64,000 nt of DNA from Xanthobacter sp. NM-25 (lineage in GTDB: Bacteria > Pseudomonadota > Alphaproteobacteria > Rhizobiales > Xanthobacteraceae), in assembly GCF_022138605.1 (NCBI RefSeq), contig NZ_JACBFS010000003.1, positions 62,001-126,000 of the forward strand. Direction: 5' to 3'. Below, one piece after another: positions 42,820 through 50,667 of this stretch; the stretch's first letter is position 1, and every line of letters begins with the position of its first letter. Made by a program: the position numbers and the translations under genes. The notes under the pieces were generated by a model, which saw only the letters and a program-made list of their open reading frames with translations, searched no databases and was not told the DNA's origin.

Positions 42820-43516
42820 AGTGTCCGACCTGCGCGTGTCGTACGGCCGCGTCAACGCGCTGTGCGGCGTCTCGCTGCAGATGGACCGCCACCAATGTGT
42901 CGGCGTTCTCGGCGCGAACCGGGCCGGAAAGACCACTTTGGCGCGGGCCATCTCCCGCCTGGTGCCGTTCCAGTCCGGAGACATCCGATGGCAGGGCCGC
43001 AGCACCGCCAGGATGCGCCCCGACGAGGTGCCGGGCCTGGGCGTCGCCCATGTGCCGGAAGGGCGCCAGATCTTCAAGCGCATGAGCGTCGAGGAAAACC
43101 TGCTGGTGGGGGCGCTCACCGCCGACAGCCGGCCCCATCGGGCGCAGTCGCTGGAGCGGATCTATGCGCTGTTCCCCCGCCTTGGCGAGCGCAAGGCGCA
43201 GATGGCGGGCACCCTCTCCGGTGGGGAGCAGCAGATGGTGGCCATCGGCCGCGCGCTGATGCTGCGGCCGCAGCTTCTGATCCTCGACGAGCCCTCGCTC
43301 GGGTTGGCGCCTATCGTGGTGCAGGAGGTGTACCGCACCATCGCCGCGATCCGCGAGGAGGGCATCGCCATCCTGCTCGTGGAACAGAACGTGGCGCTGG
43401 CGCTCGACTGTATCGATCGCGGCTATGTGCTGGAGAACGGCTGCGTCGCGGTGGCCGGAAGCGCGGCGGAACTGCGCGACAGCGCCGCCGTGCGGGAGGC
43501 CTATCTGGGGCTCTAG
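42809..43516 (+). CDS. LivF-type ABC ATPase
   Basis: A 235-residue second ATPase of the importer. Walker A reads GANRAGKTT (Arg in place of the common Gly in the variable positions, still compatible with the GxxxxGKT rule); the signature is LSGGEQQMVAIGRALM, Walker B LLILDEPSLGLAP and the H-loop VEQNVAL. The start at 42809 lies inside the end of the LivM-LivG gene; an in-frame reading starting upstream is unnecessary. With LivH and the LivM-LivG fusion it completes the transporter. Confidence 0.92.
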   Translation: MLLEVSDLRVSYGRVNALCGVSLQMDRHQCVGVLGANRAGKTTLARAISRLVPFQSGDIRWQGRSTARMRPDEVPGLGVAHVPEGRQIFKRMSVEENLLVGALTADSRPHRAQSLERIYALFPRLGERKAQMAGTLSGGEQQMVAIGRALMLRPQLLILDEPSLGLAPIVVQEVYRTIAAIREEGIAILLVEQNVALALDCIDRGYVLENGCVAVAGSAAELRDSAAVREAYLGL

Positions 43517-43647
43517 CTCATTGAATTCTCGCCTTTTTTTCACGCGAGCCGAGATCCGCTTCGCTTGAAGAGGCTTGAGGAGCACGCCTTTCCTCAATGG
43601 TGGACACAACGACCCGCGCCGGTGCACCGGCTGCGGGCAGGGAGGAT

Positions 43648-44634
43648 ATGACTGTGATGAGACAGCGGATTTTGGTGTTGGGCGCGGGCGGCATTGGCGG
43701 CTATTTCGGTGGGCGGCTTGCCGAGGCACGCGCGGACGTGACCTTTCTCGTGCGCGCCGCCCGGCAGGAGCGCCTCGCCCGCGACGGGCTGCGCATCGAG
43801 AGCCCGTTCGGCGCCGCGCACATCCCGGTGCGCACCGTTCGGGCCGAGACGCTGGAGGGGCCGTTCGATGTGGTGCTCATCGCCTGCAAGGCCTATGACC
43901 TGGAGGCGGCCATTGCCGATGTGACGCCGGCGGTGGGGCCGCAGACGGCGGTGCTGCCCCTCCTGAACGGCCTCGCCCATCTCGATCGGCTGAACGATGT
44001 GTTCGGCGCGTCGCGGGTGCTCGGCGGCCTCGCCAAGATTCAGGCGGCGGTGAGTGAGGACGGCACCATTCGCCAGTTGAACGACTGGCGCTTCGTGGTG
44101 TTCGGCGAGCAGAATGGCACCCTGAGCCCGCGCGTTCTGGCGCTGCAGGCGGCCTTTGCCGGAGCGCTGGGGGTGGAGGCCGAAGCGGTCTCCGACATCC
44201 GCCAGCGCATGTGGGAGAAGCTCGTTCACCTGGCGACGGCGGCCGCCATGACCTGCCTGATGCGGGCGAGCGTGGGCGACATCGTGCGCACGCCCGATGG
44301 CGCGCGGCAGTTCGCTGAGCTCTTCGATGCGGTGTGCGCTATCGCCGGGCACGAGGGATTCGCCCCGGGCGCCGACTTCGTGCGCAGCTATCGCGAGGTG
44401 TTCTCCGATCCGGCCTCGGCCTATGAAACTTCCATGCTGCGGGATATCCGGCAGGGCCGGCGCATCGAGGGCGATCACATTGTCGGCTACGTGCGCGACA
44501 AGGCGCGCCGGCATGGCATCACCAGCCCCGAACTGGAGCTCGCCTTTACCCATCTGAAGGCCTACGAGCAGTGGCTGGCCCGATCGTCGCCGCGGCGCGA
44601 GCCGGTGCCGTCCACAGCGGAGCAAAGCCGATGA
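43648..44634 (+). CDS. ketopantoate reductase family (PanE/ApbA) protein
   Basis: An NADPH-dependent 2-keto acid reductase of the PanE fold. The Rossmann turn is ILVLGAGGIGGYFGGRLAEA, with a KAYDLEAAI segment carrying the family lysine region, LPLLNGLAHLDRL, and a C-terminal helical domain containing WEKLVHLATAAAMTCLM. Several starts are possible (ATG 43597, 43648, GTG 43654, ATG 43657) because GGAGG lies at 43641-43645; I report 43648. It overlaps the next gene by ATGA. In an operon with nitrilase and tartrate-dehydrogenase-like genes it probably reduces a pathway 2-keto acid rather than ketopantoate; that is inference. Confidence 0.85.
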   Translation: MTVMRQRILVLGAGGIGGYFGGRLAEARADVTFLVRAARQERLARDGLRIESPFGAAHIPVRTVRAETLEGPFDVVLIACKAYDLEAAIADVTPAVGPQTAVLPLLNGLAHLDRLNDVFGASRVLGGLAKIQAAVSEDGTIRQLNDWRFVVFGEQNGTLSPRVLALQAAFAGALGVEAEAVSDIRQRMWEKLVHLATAAAMTCLMRASVGDIVRTPDGARQFAELFDAVCAIAGHEGFAPGADFVRSYREVFSDPASAYETSMLRDIRQGRRIEGDHIVGYVRDKARRHGITSPELELAFTHLKAYEQWLARSSPRREPVPSTAEQSR

Positions 44635-45677
44635 AGCGTTATTCCATTGCCCTCATCCCCGGCGACGGCATCGGTGTCGACGTCATCGATGCCGCGCTGC
44701 CGGTTCTCGATGCGGCAGGGCAGCGTTTCGGCTTCGCCCTCGACACGCAGAGCTTTCCCTGGTCCTGCCGCTATTACCTGGAACACGGCGCCATGATGCC
44801 TGCCGATGGCATCGACCGCCTGCGCGGTTTCGATGCCATCTTCCTCGGCGCGGTGGGCTGGCCGCAGACGGTGCCCGATGCCGTCTCCCTGCACGGCCTG
44901 CTGCTGCCGATCCGCAAGGCGTTCAACCAATATGCCAATATCCGTCCGCATCGCCTGCTGGCCGGGGTGGAGGGGCCGCTGAAAGCGTCCGGCTTCGACA
45001 TCCTGTGCATCCGCGAGAACACCGAGGGCGAATATGCCGGGGCCGGTGGCCGGGTGCATCAGGGCGCTGCGAACGAGGTAGCGGTGGAAACCGCCATCTT
45101 CACCCGGGCCGGGGTGGAGCGGATCCTGCGCTTTGCCTTCGAACAGGCGCGGCTCCGGCGCAAGCATGTGACCTCGGTCACCAAGTCCAATGCGCAGAAA
45201 TACTCCATGGTGTTCTGGGACGAGATGACCCGCGCGGTGGCCGCCGATTATCCGGACATCGCCGTCAGCCACATGCACATCGATGCCATGGCCGCCAGGA
45301 TGGTGATGGCGCCCGAGAGCCTGGATGTGGTTGTCGCCTCCAACCTGTTCGGCGACATCCTGACCGATCTGGGGGCCGCCATCCAGGGCGGGCTCGGCTA
45401 TGCGGCATCGGCCAATGTCTGTCCCGACCGGTCGGCGCCCTCCATGTTCGAGCCGGTGCATGGTTCCGCCCCCGACATCGCCGGTCAGGGCGTGGCCAAT
45501 CCCATTGCCGCCATCTGGTCGGGAGCGATGATGCTGGATCATCTCGGCGAGGGCGCGGCCGCCGCCGCGGTGCTGCGGGCGATCGAGGCGGTCACCGCCC
45601 GCGGCATCGGCGTGCGCCCGCGCAGCCATTCCACCGCGGCTATCGCCGCCGCGGTCGGTGCGGCGCTGGCGGAGTGA
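44631..45677 (+). CDS. tartrate/D-malate/isopropylmalate dehydrogenase family protein
   Basis: A 348-residue beta-decarboxylating dehydrogenase. The N-terminal IALIPGDGIGVDVIDAALPVL, RENTEGEYAGAGG (the Arg/Glu substrate loop), VTKSNAQKYSMVFW with the catalytic Lys, and NLFGDILTDLGAAIQGGLGYAASANV are family motifs; LGAVGWPQTVPDAVSLHGLLLPIRK resembles the tartrate/D-malate branch more than leucine-pathway LeuB. It would oxidise a 2-hydroxyacid and release CO2. It is the last gene of the nitrilase operon, overlapping the previous gene by ATGA, and converges on the thiolase gene. Confidence 0.87.
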   Translation: MKRYSIALIPGDGIGVDVIDAALPVLDAAGQRFGFALDTQSFPWSCRYYLEHGAMMPADGIDRLRGFDAIFLGAVGWPQTVPDAVSLHGLLLPIRKAFNQYANIRPHRLLAGVEGPLKASGFDILCIRENTEGEYAGAGGRVHQGAANEVAVETAIFTRAGVERILRFAFEQARLRRKHVTSVTKSNAQKYSMVFWDEMTRAVAADYPDIAVSHMHIDAMAARMVMAPESLDVVVASNLFGDILTDLGAAIQGGLGYAASANVCPDRSAPSMFEPVHGSAPDIAGQGVANPIAAIWSGAMMLDHLGEGAAAAAVLRAIEAVTARGIGVRPRSHSTAAIAAAVGAALAE

Positions 45678-45690
45678 GCTGCGGCGCCGG

Positions 45691-46887
45691 TCAGTCGGCG
45701 CCGAGGATGGTGATGGAACACACGTTCTGGGCCGGCGCGCCGCCCAGATTGTGGGTGAGGGCGAGGCTGGGGGCGCCGAGCTGGCGCGCCCCCGCCTGGC
45801 CGGTCAGCTGGAGCCAGCACTCGTAGAGCATGCGCAGGCCGGAGGCCCCTACCGGATGGCCGAAGCACTTCAGCCCGCCGTCCACCTGGCAGGGCAGGGC
45901 GCCATCCGCGTCGAAGGCGCCGTCCAGCATCCGCTTCCAGGCGGTGCCCTCGTCGGCGAGGCCGATGTCCTCCAGGGTCACCAGCTCGGTGACGGAAAAG
46001 CAGTCGTGCAGCTCGGCGAGACTGAGCGCGGCGCGCGGATCGCCAATACCGGCTTCCGCATAGGCGCGGTGGGCGGCGATGCGGGCGGTGTGCACATAGG
46101 CCCCGTTCCAATCGCTCTGCTGCACCTCCCAGCCGTTGGAGGTGACGAGCTGGATGGCTTTCACCAGCACTGGCGCGTTGGCGCCGAGGCTGCGGGCGAT
46201 GTCTGGCGTGGTGACGATGGCGCAGGCCGCGCCATCGGAAACGGGGCAGCAATCGAACAGCCCCAGGGGATCGGCCACCATGGGGGCATTCAGCGCCTGT
46301 TCCATGGTGATGGCCTTGCGCAGGTGGGCGTTCTTGTTGGTCACCGCATTGGCATGGCTCTTCATGGAAGTGTGAGCCATGGCCCGCTTCAGGTCATGGG
46401 GCGCGATGCCATGGCGGGCGCCGTAGGCCCGGGCCAGCTGCGCGAAGTTGCCGGGATTGGTGTGGGTGGGCAGATACATGGGCGCGAAGGTGCCGCGCGA
46501 GGCCGGCGGCAGGCCGGCAAATCCCGTGTCCTTCAGCTTTTCCACGCCGACCGCCAGCGCCATGTCCACCGCGCCGGAGGCCACCGCATAGACGGCGCCG
46601 CGAAAGGCCTCGGTGCCGCCGGCGCAGAAATTCTCCACCCGGGTGACGCCGATGGCCGGCAGCCGCAGCGCCTGGGCCATGGGAGTGCCCGCCTTGCCGG
46701 CGCCGATGTCGTCATAATGGGATGAATACCATGCCGCCTCGATCATGCCGGGGTCGATGCCGGCGTGGCCGAGTGCTTCCAGATAGGCTTCCACCATCAG
46801 CTCTTCCTGGCCCACGTCCCAGCGTTCGCCGAAACGCGAGCAGCCCATAGCGAGAATGGCGACCTTGTCCTTGATCCCTGTGGCCAT
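45691..46887 (-). CDS. thiolase family protein (SCP2-thiolase-like)
   Basis: A 398-residue thiolase-fold enzyme that would cleave or form a beta-ketoacyl-CoA bond. The nucleophilic Cys is in VENFCAGGTEAFRGA (about residue 90); catalytic histidines are in ELHDCFSVTEL and KCFGHPVGASGLRM. The pattern and absence of a conventional C-terminal CxG motif place it with SCP-x/lipid-transfer-type thiolases that act on bulky or branched substrates. It is 15 bases downstream of a DUF35-containing protein, and thiolases of this class often need a DUF35 partner. Confidence 0.87.
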   Translation of the reverse strand: MATGIKDKVAILAMGCSRFGERWDVGQEELMVEAYLEALGHAGIDPGMIEAAWYSSHYDDIGAGKAGTPMAQALRLPAIGVTRVENFCAGGTEAFRGAVYAVASGAVDMALAVGVEKLKDTGFAGLPPASRGTFAPMYLPTHTNPGNFAQLARAYGARHGIAPHDLKRAMAHTSMKSHANAVTNKNAHLRKAITMEQALNAPMVADPLGLFDCCPVSDGAACAIVTTPDIARSLGANAPVLVKAIQLVTSNGWEVQQSDWNGAYVHTARIAAHRAYAEAGIGDPRAALSLAELHDCFSVTELVTLEDIGLADEGTAWKRMLDGAFDADGALPCQVDGGLKCFGHPVGASGLRMLYECWLQLTGQAGARQLGAPSLALTHNLGGAPAQNVCSITILGAD

Positions 46888-46902
46888 TGTGGTGCCTTTC
46901 TC

Positions 46903-48381
46903 TCAAGCGGCGGGGGCCGGCTGCGGGCGGTCCGCCACGGCCTTCCAGAAGTAGCGGCGGTAGCCGGTGCGCTCGTCCAGATCCTTGACGCGGAAGACGA
47001 AGCGCACTGGATCGCCGGGCGCGAGATCGGCCGCGTCGGGGTCCGTGAAGTCCATCATCAGCCGGCCGCCACCGGGAAGGTCGACGAGGCCATAGCAATT
47101 GGGTGGGTGCCGCGAGAAGGCGAGGCGATCGGCGGTGGCGGTGGCCACCGTGCCGCCGAGGTCCGCCAGCGGCCAAGGTTCTTGAACAGGCGGCTCCTGA
47201 GGCCATGGCCCCTGGGGTGCGCGGTGCAGGCCGGCCTCGGTGACGGGGAGGCGCGAGGCGGGGAACTGCACGCGCCCGGTTTCGACGCAGCGGCCGCCGA
47301 CGAAGCCCAGGAGCGCTCCGGCCTGGCGATAGGCGGTGGTCAGGGCCTCGTTGACGGGTAGGCGGCCGCGCAGTCCGCGCTCCCACGCGAGCTGGCCGCG
47401 AAAGAGGGGCAGCTTGAGATAATTGGTCTCGGGAATGCCGGCAGCCAGGGCGGCCCGCGCTCCGGTGGAGTAACCACGGATGGCGTCGGTGGCCTCCAGC
47501 ACCAGAGCCGTCGCGCCCTGGCCGAATTGCGCCACGACCACGCGCTCGCCCGGCTGCATGTCTTCCAGGGCGTGGGTGAGCATCATCAGCCCATGGGCGG
47601 CACCGGTGTCGCCGCACTCGGCGCCGAGGTCATCGGCGAGCCGGGCGTGGCCGAGGCCCGCCGCCTGGGCCACAGCCTTGGCGCAGCCGGGGATGACGCA
47701 GGGCAGCACCAAATGATGGATGTCGGCGGCCGTCAGGCCAGCCTCCGCCAGGGCCGCGGCGATGGCGCGGGGCACGAAGTCGAGAAAGCCGTCCTCGCGC
47801 ACCCAGCGTTCCTCCCAGTCGGTGGCGAAAGGCCGATCGGCGGCGCGGTAGCGCTCGATGAACGGCGCGGTGAGGCTGGCGCCGCCGCGATAGGCCAGAA
47901 GCGCCGGCCCCTGGTTCACCAGGGCCGCCGCGGCGCCATCGCCATAGCGCCATTCGGCGAGGCTCCCGGCCGGGCTCGTCGGGCAGTCGGCGGCCACCAC
48001 GAGGGCGGGTCTGGAGTTCTCCAGGGCCGTGTGGAGCGCCGCCAGCCCACAGCGCAGGGTGCCCGAGGTGTCCTGCGTGGCGGCCCGTTCCGGCAGGCGC
48101 AGCGCGGCATGGACGAGGCTCGCATTCTGCGGCTCGGCGAACACCGGCGTGGTGGTCGCGAAGGTGAGGGCGCCGATGGCGGCCCGCGCCTGCGGCGCTT
48201 GTACAAGGCTGGCGCGGGCAGCGGCGACACCCATGGAAATGGGGTCTTCGTCCCAGAAGGCGAGGGTGCGCGCGCCCCGCGCCGGCGCGCGCGGTGACAG
48301 CCAATCCATGGCGGCGGCCATACTGCTGCGGGCGAGGCGCAGCCGCGGCAGATGGAGTCCCAGTGCTGAAATGCCCGTCAC
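46903..48381 (-). CDS. fused HMG-CoA-synthase-like / DUF35 (OB-fold) protein
   Basis: A 492-residue two-part protein. Residues 1 to about 340 have a thiolase/ketosynthase III fold resembling HMG-CoA synthase, with TSGTLRCGLAALHTAL at the nucleophile position (Cys near residue 111) and ECGDTGAAHGLMML and QFGQGATALVLEA nearer the middle. Residues about 345-490 are DUF35-like, with a GFVGGRCVETGRVQFPASR ribbon region and an OB-fold (VRFVFRVKDLDERTGYRRYFWKAV). The usual four zinc cysteines are reduced to one, so zinc binding is probably lost. It lies immediately upstream of the thiolase gene and may be its structural partner or act as a condensing/cleaving enzyme. Its promoter region is shared with the divergent ferredoxin reductase gene. 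Confidence 0.75.
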   Translation of the reverse strand: MTGISALGLHLPRLRLARSSMAAAMDWLSPRAPARGARTLAFWDEDPISMGVAAARASLVQAPQARAAIGALTFATTTPVFAEPQNASLVHAALRLPERAATQDTSGTLRCGLAALHTALENSRPALVVAADCPTSPAGSLAEWRYGDGAAAALVNQGPALLAYRGGASLTAPFIERYRAADRPFATDWEERWVREDGFLDFVPRAIAAALAEAGLTAADIHHLVLPCVIPGCAKAVAQAAGLGHARLADDLGAECGDTGAAHGLMMLTHALEDMQPGERVVVAQFGQGATALVLEATDAIRGYSTGARAALAAGIPETNYLKLPLFRGQLAWERGLRGRLPVNEALTTAYRQAGALLGFVGGRCVETGRVQFPASRLPVTEAGLHRAPQGPWPQEPPVQEPWPLADLGGTVATATADRLAFSRHPPNCYGLVDLPGGGRLMMDFTDPDAADLAPGDPVRFVFRVKDLDERTGYRRYFWKAVADRPQPAPAA

Positions 48382-48492
48382 CTCGTGTCCTCACCTGTCT
48401 GGTCGGTTCGTGGGGCTCGCCCCGCGCGCCCGGCTGGGGGCCGATGGGGCGCGCGAAAACCCGTTTGCAAGCCCGAGTATCGGAATATAATA

Positions 48493-48508
48493 GTCAGAAT
48501 GATCGGTC
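48493..48508. promoter_or_regulatory. candidate TetR-family operator 1
   Basis: GTCAGAATGATCGGTC matches 13 of 16 positions of the working motif GACCGAACGATCGGTC. It lies 23 bases upstream of the ferredoxin reductase start, in the region shared with the divergent thiolase operon. Confidence 0.5.
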
Positions 48509-48530
48509 AACTAATGAGGGGAGGAACGTC

Positions 48531-49751
48531 ATGGCAACGGAACATGTGGCGATTGTCGGCGCCGGGCAGGCAGCGGCATCCTTGGCATTGCGGCTGCGCC
48601 ATGGCGGATATTCCGGGCCGATCACCATGTTTGGCGAGGAGCCATATCCGCCCTATCAACGTCCGCCTCTGTCCAAGGCCTATCTAAAAAGAGATTGGTC
48701 GGTTGATCGGCTTTATCTGCGTCCGGAGGAGTTCTGGCGGACGCAGGATGTGCGCGTGGTGCGCGAGGCGGTGGTGAGCGCCATTGATCCGGCGTCGCGC
48801 ACGCTGGTGGCGGGTGGCCGCACTCACGGCTGGAGTCGTCTCGCGCTGGTGACCGGCACCCGCCCGCGCCCGCTACCCGTGGGCTTTGCCGGCCTGCGCG
48901 GGGTTCATGAGCTGCGGGACCTGGCCGATGCCGACCGCCTGCAGGGGGAGATTCGCCCGGGGCGGCGTCTGCTGGTGCTGGGCGGCGGCTATGTGGGCTT
49001 GGAGACCGCGGCGGTGGCGGTCAAGGCGGGGCTGGAGGTGGTGGTGGTGGAGCGGGCCGCGCGCATTCTGGAGCGTGTGGCCTGCGCCGAAACCTCGGCC
49101 GTGATCCGCGGGCTGCATGAGAGCCATGGCGTGCGCATCGTGGAAGGGCGCGGGGTGGCGGGCGTGCGCGCGCGTGATGGAGCGATCGCGGCGGTGGAAC
49201 TGGAAGGGGGCGCGCGCCTCGAGGTGGATGTGGCGGTGGTCGGCATCGGTGTGCAGGCGCGCGATGAGCTGGCGCGTGCGGCGGGCCTTGCCTGCGATGC
49301 GGGCATCGTGGTGGACGGCTTTGGCCGCACCTCGGCGCCGGATGTGTGGGCCGCGGGCGATTGCGCCACCTTTCCCCTGGATGGCCAGCCGACCCGCTTG
49401 GAGAGTGTGCAGAACGCGGTGGATCAGGCGGAATGCGTCGCCGATGACATGCTGGGCCGCGGGCGGATCTATGCGCCGGTTCCCTGGTTCTGGTCCGACC
49501 AGTATGACGTGAAGCTGCAGATCGTCGGCCTCAATCGTGGCTACGATGCGGTGGTGCCGCACCGCTCCGCCCAGGGCCAGTCCCATTGGTATTTTCGCGG
49601 CGATCGTATGATCGCGGTGGACGCCATCAACGACGCCCGCACCTATATGGCCGCGAAGAAGATGCTGGAGGGCGGCAAGGGCGTAGGCCGCGCCGATGTG
49701 GCCGCCGACGGCTTCGATCCTGTCGCGTGGCTGCGGCGGCCGGCGTCATGA
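48531..49751 (+). CDS. ferredoxin-NAD(P)+ reductase of a Rieske oxygenase system
   Basis: A 406-residue FAD/NAD-dependent pyridine nucleotide-disulfide-type reductase of the ferredoxin/rubredoxin reductase group (like the reductase components of aromatic dioxygenases). FAD-binding VAIVGAGQAAASLALRLR at the N-terminus, PYQRPPLSKAYL, NAD-binding LLVLGGGYVGLETAAVAVK (about residues 145-163), and WAAGDCATF are characteristic; SDQYDVKLQIVGL is near the C-terminus. GAGGGGAGG precedes the start. It probably reduces the [2Fe-2S] ferredoxin encoded at 54264-54584, completing the chain to the Rieske oxygenase. Confidence 0.9.
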   Translation: MATEHVAIVGAGQAAASLALRLRHGGYSGPITMFGEEPYPPYQRPPLSKAYLKRDWSVDRLYLRPEEFWRTQDVRVVREAVVSAIDPASRTLVAGGRTHGWSRLALVTGTRPRPLPVGFAGLRGVHELRDLADADRLQGEIRPGRRLLVLGGGYVGLETAAVAVKAGLEVVVVERAARILERVACAETSAVIRGLHESHGVRIVEGRGVAGVRARDGAIAAVELEGGARLEVDVAVVGIGVQARDELARAAGLACDAGIVVDGFGRTSAPDVWAAGDCATFPLDGQPTRLESVQNAVDQAECVADDMLGRGRIYAPVPWFWSDQYDVKLQIVGLNRGYDAVVPHRSAQGQSHWYFRGDRMIAVDAINDARTYMAAKKMLEGGKGVGRADVAADGFDPVAWLRRPAS

Positions 49752-50381
49752 TCCATCGGTGTTGGGGATCGGGCGCGCGCTGGGCGCGCCCACCTGGGCG
49801 TAGCCTTTGACGAACAGGTCCACCGCCCGGTCGGCCAGCTCGCCGGGGGTCACGGTGCCGTCGGCGTGGTACCACGTATAGGTCCAGTTAATCATGCCGA
49901 AGAACAGCATGGTGTCCACGTGGGCCATCATCGCGTCCTGGGCCAGATCCGGCCGCAGTTGCAGCAGGATATCGCGCACATAGGCGATCAGCTCCCGCTG
50001 CTTGGCCACCAGCACCTTGCGTGTTTCGGGCGCGAGGAACTCGGCGCAGGTCAGCAGCGCCACGTGCTGGTCGCGAGAGACCGCATACACGTCCAGAAAC
50101 AGCCGCGTGAGCTGGCGGAAGCGCTCCTCAGGATCCTGAAAGCCGTAAAGGGTGTGCCGGCACTTCTGGAGCAGCGATTCCACATGGGACGTCAGCAGGT
50201 CGGAAAGGATCGCTTCCTTGGAGGTGAAATAGTGATAAAGGCGCGACTTGGAGCATTCGCAGGCCTCGGCGATGTCTCCGATGGAGGTGGCCGCGTAGCC
50301 ATGCCGGGCGAAGACCGATGCCGCACGTTCAAGTATGGTATCGTGAATATTGTCATATTCGGCTGAGCGTGTTCTCGCCAC
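49746..50381 (-). CDS. TetR-family transcriptional regulator
   Basis: A 211-residue repressor. The N-terminal helix-turn-helix is ILERAASVFARHGYAATSIGDIAEACECSKSRLYHYFTSKEAIL and the rest is an all-helical ligand-binding domain, resembling the AcrR/FadR/PaaR-like group that often responds to acyl-CoA. I chose the GTG at 50381 because GGTAGG precedes it; an ATG at 50444 would add 21 residues across the putative operator. A motif at 50402-50417 lies just upstream, and similar motifs occur at four neighbouring promoters, so it probably autoregulates and controls the Rieske/CoA-ester cluster. Confidence 0.9.
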   Translation of the reverse strand: MARTRSAEYDNIHDTILERAASVFARHGYAATSIGDIAEACECSKSRLYHYFTSKEAILSDLLTSHVESLLQKCRHTLYGFQDPEERFRQLTRLFLDVYAVSRDQHVALLTCAEFLAPETRKVLVAKQRELIAYVRDILLQLRPDLAQDAMMAHVDTMLFFGMINWTYTWYHADGTVTPGELADRAVDLFVKGYAQVGAPSARPIPNTDGS

Positions 50382-50401
50382 GGCACCTACCCACCATAGT
50401 G

Positions 50402-50417
50402 TTCCGATCATTCGGTC
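50402..50417. promoter_or_regulatory. candidate TetR-family operator 2 (autoregulatory)
   Basis: TTCCGATCATTCGGTC contains perfect CCGA-N4-TCGG arms, 21 bases upstream of the TetR gene start. Confidence 0.55.
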
Positions 50418-50581
50418 TATAGGCGCCACATCTGCCGTTGCCAAGCCTTTCGCCGCCGCTCACCCGGTTTGACGCTCCATCACCGGGCGGTGCAGGGGCC
50501 AAGGATCAGAGGTCAAGTGCCGAGACGGGCCGGGGTGGCCGCATGCGTATGTTGAGATGAATCAAATTTGCCGTTTACATA

Positions 50582-50597
50582 GACCATTCGTTCGGTC
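50582..50597. promoter_or_regulatory. candidate TetR-family operator 3
   Basis: GACCATTCGTTCGGTC has perfect GACC...GGTC ends and lies about 70 bases upstream of the PaaK-like ligase start. Confidence 0.55.
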
Positions 50598-50667
50598 TAT
50601 TAATTTTGGAAAGCGCCAAGGGCCGTCAGAGCCCAGGCCGGGACCAAAGGAAACGCGGAGGATGCCC

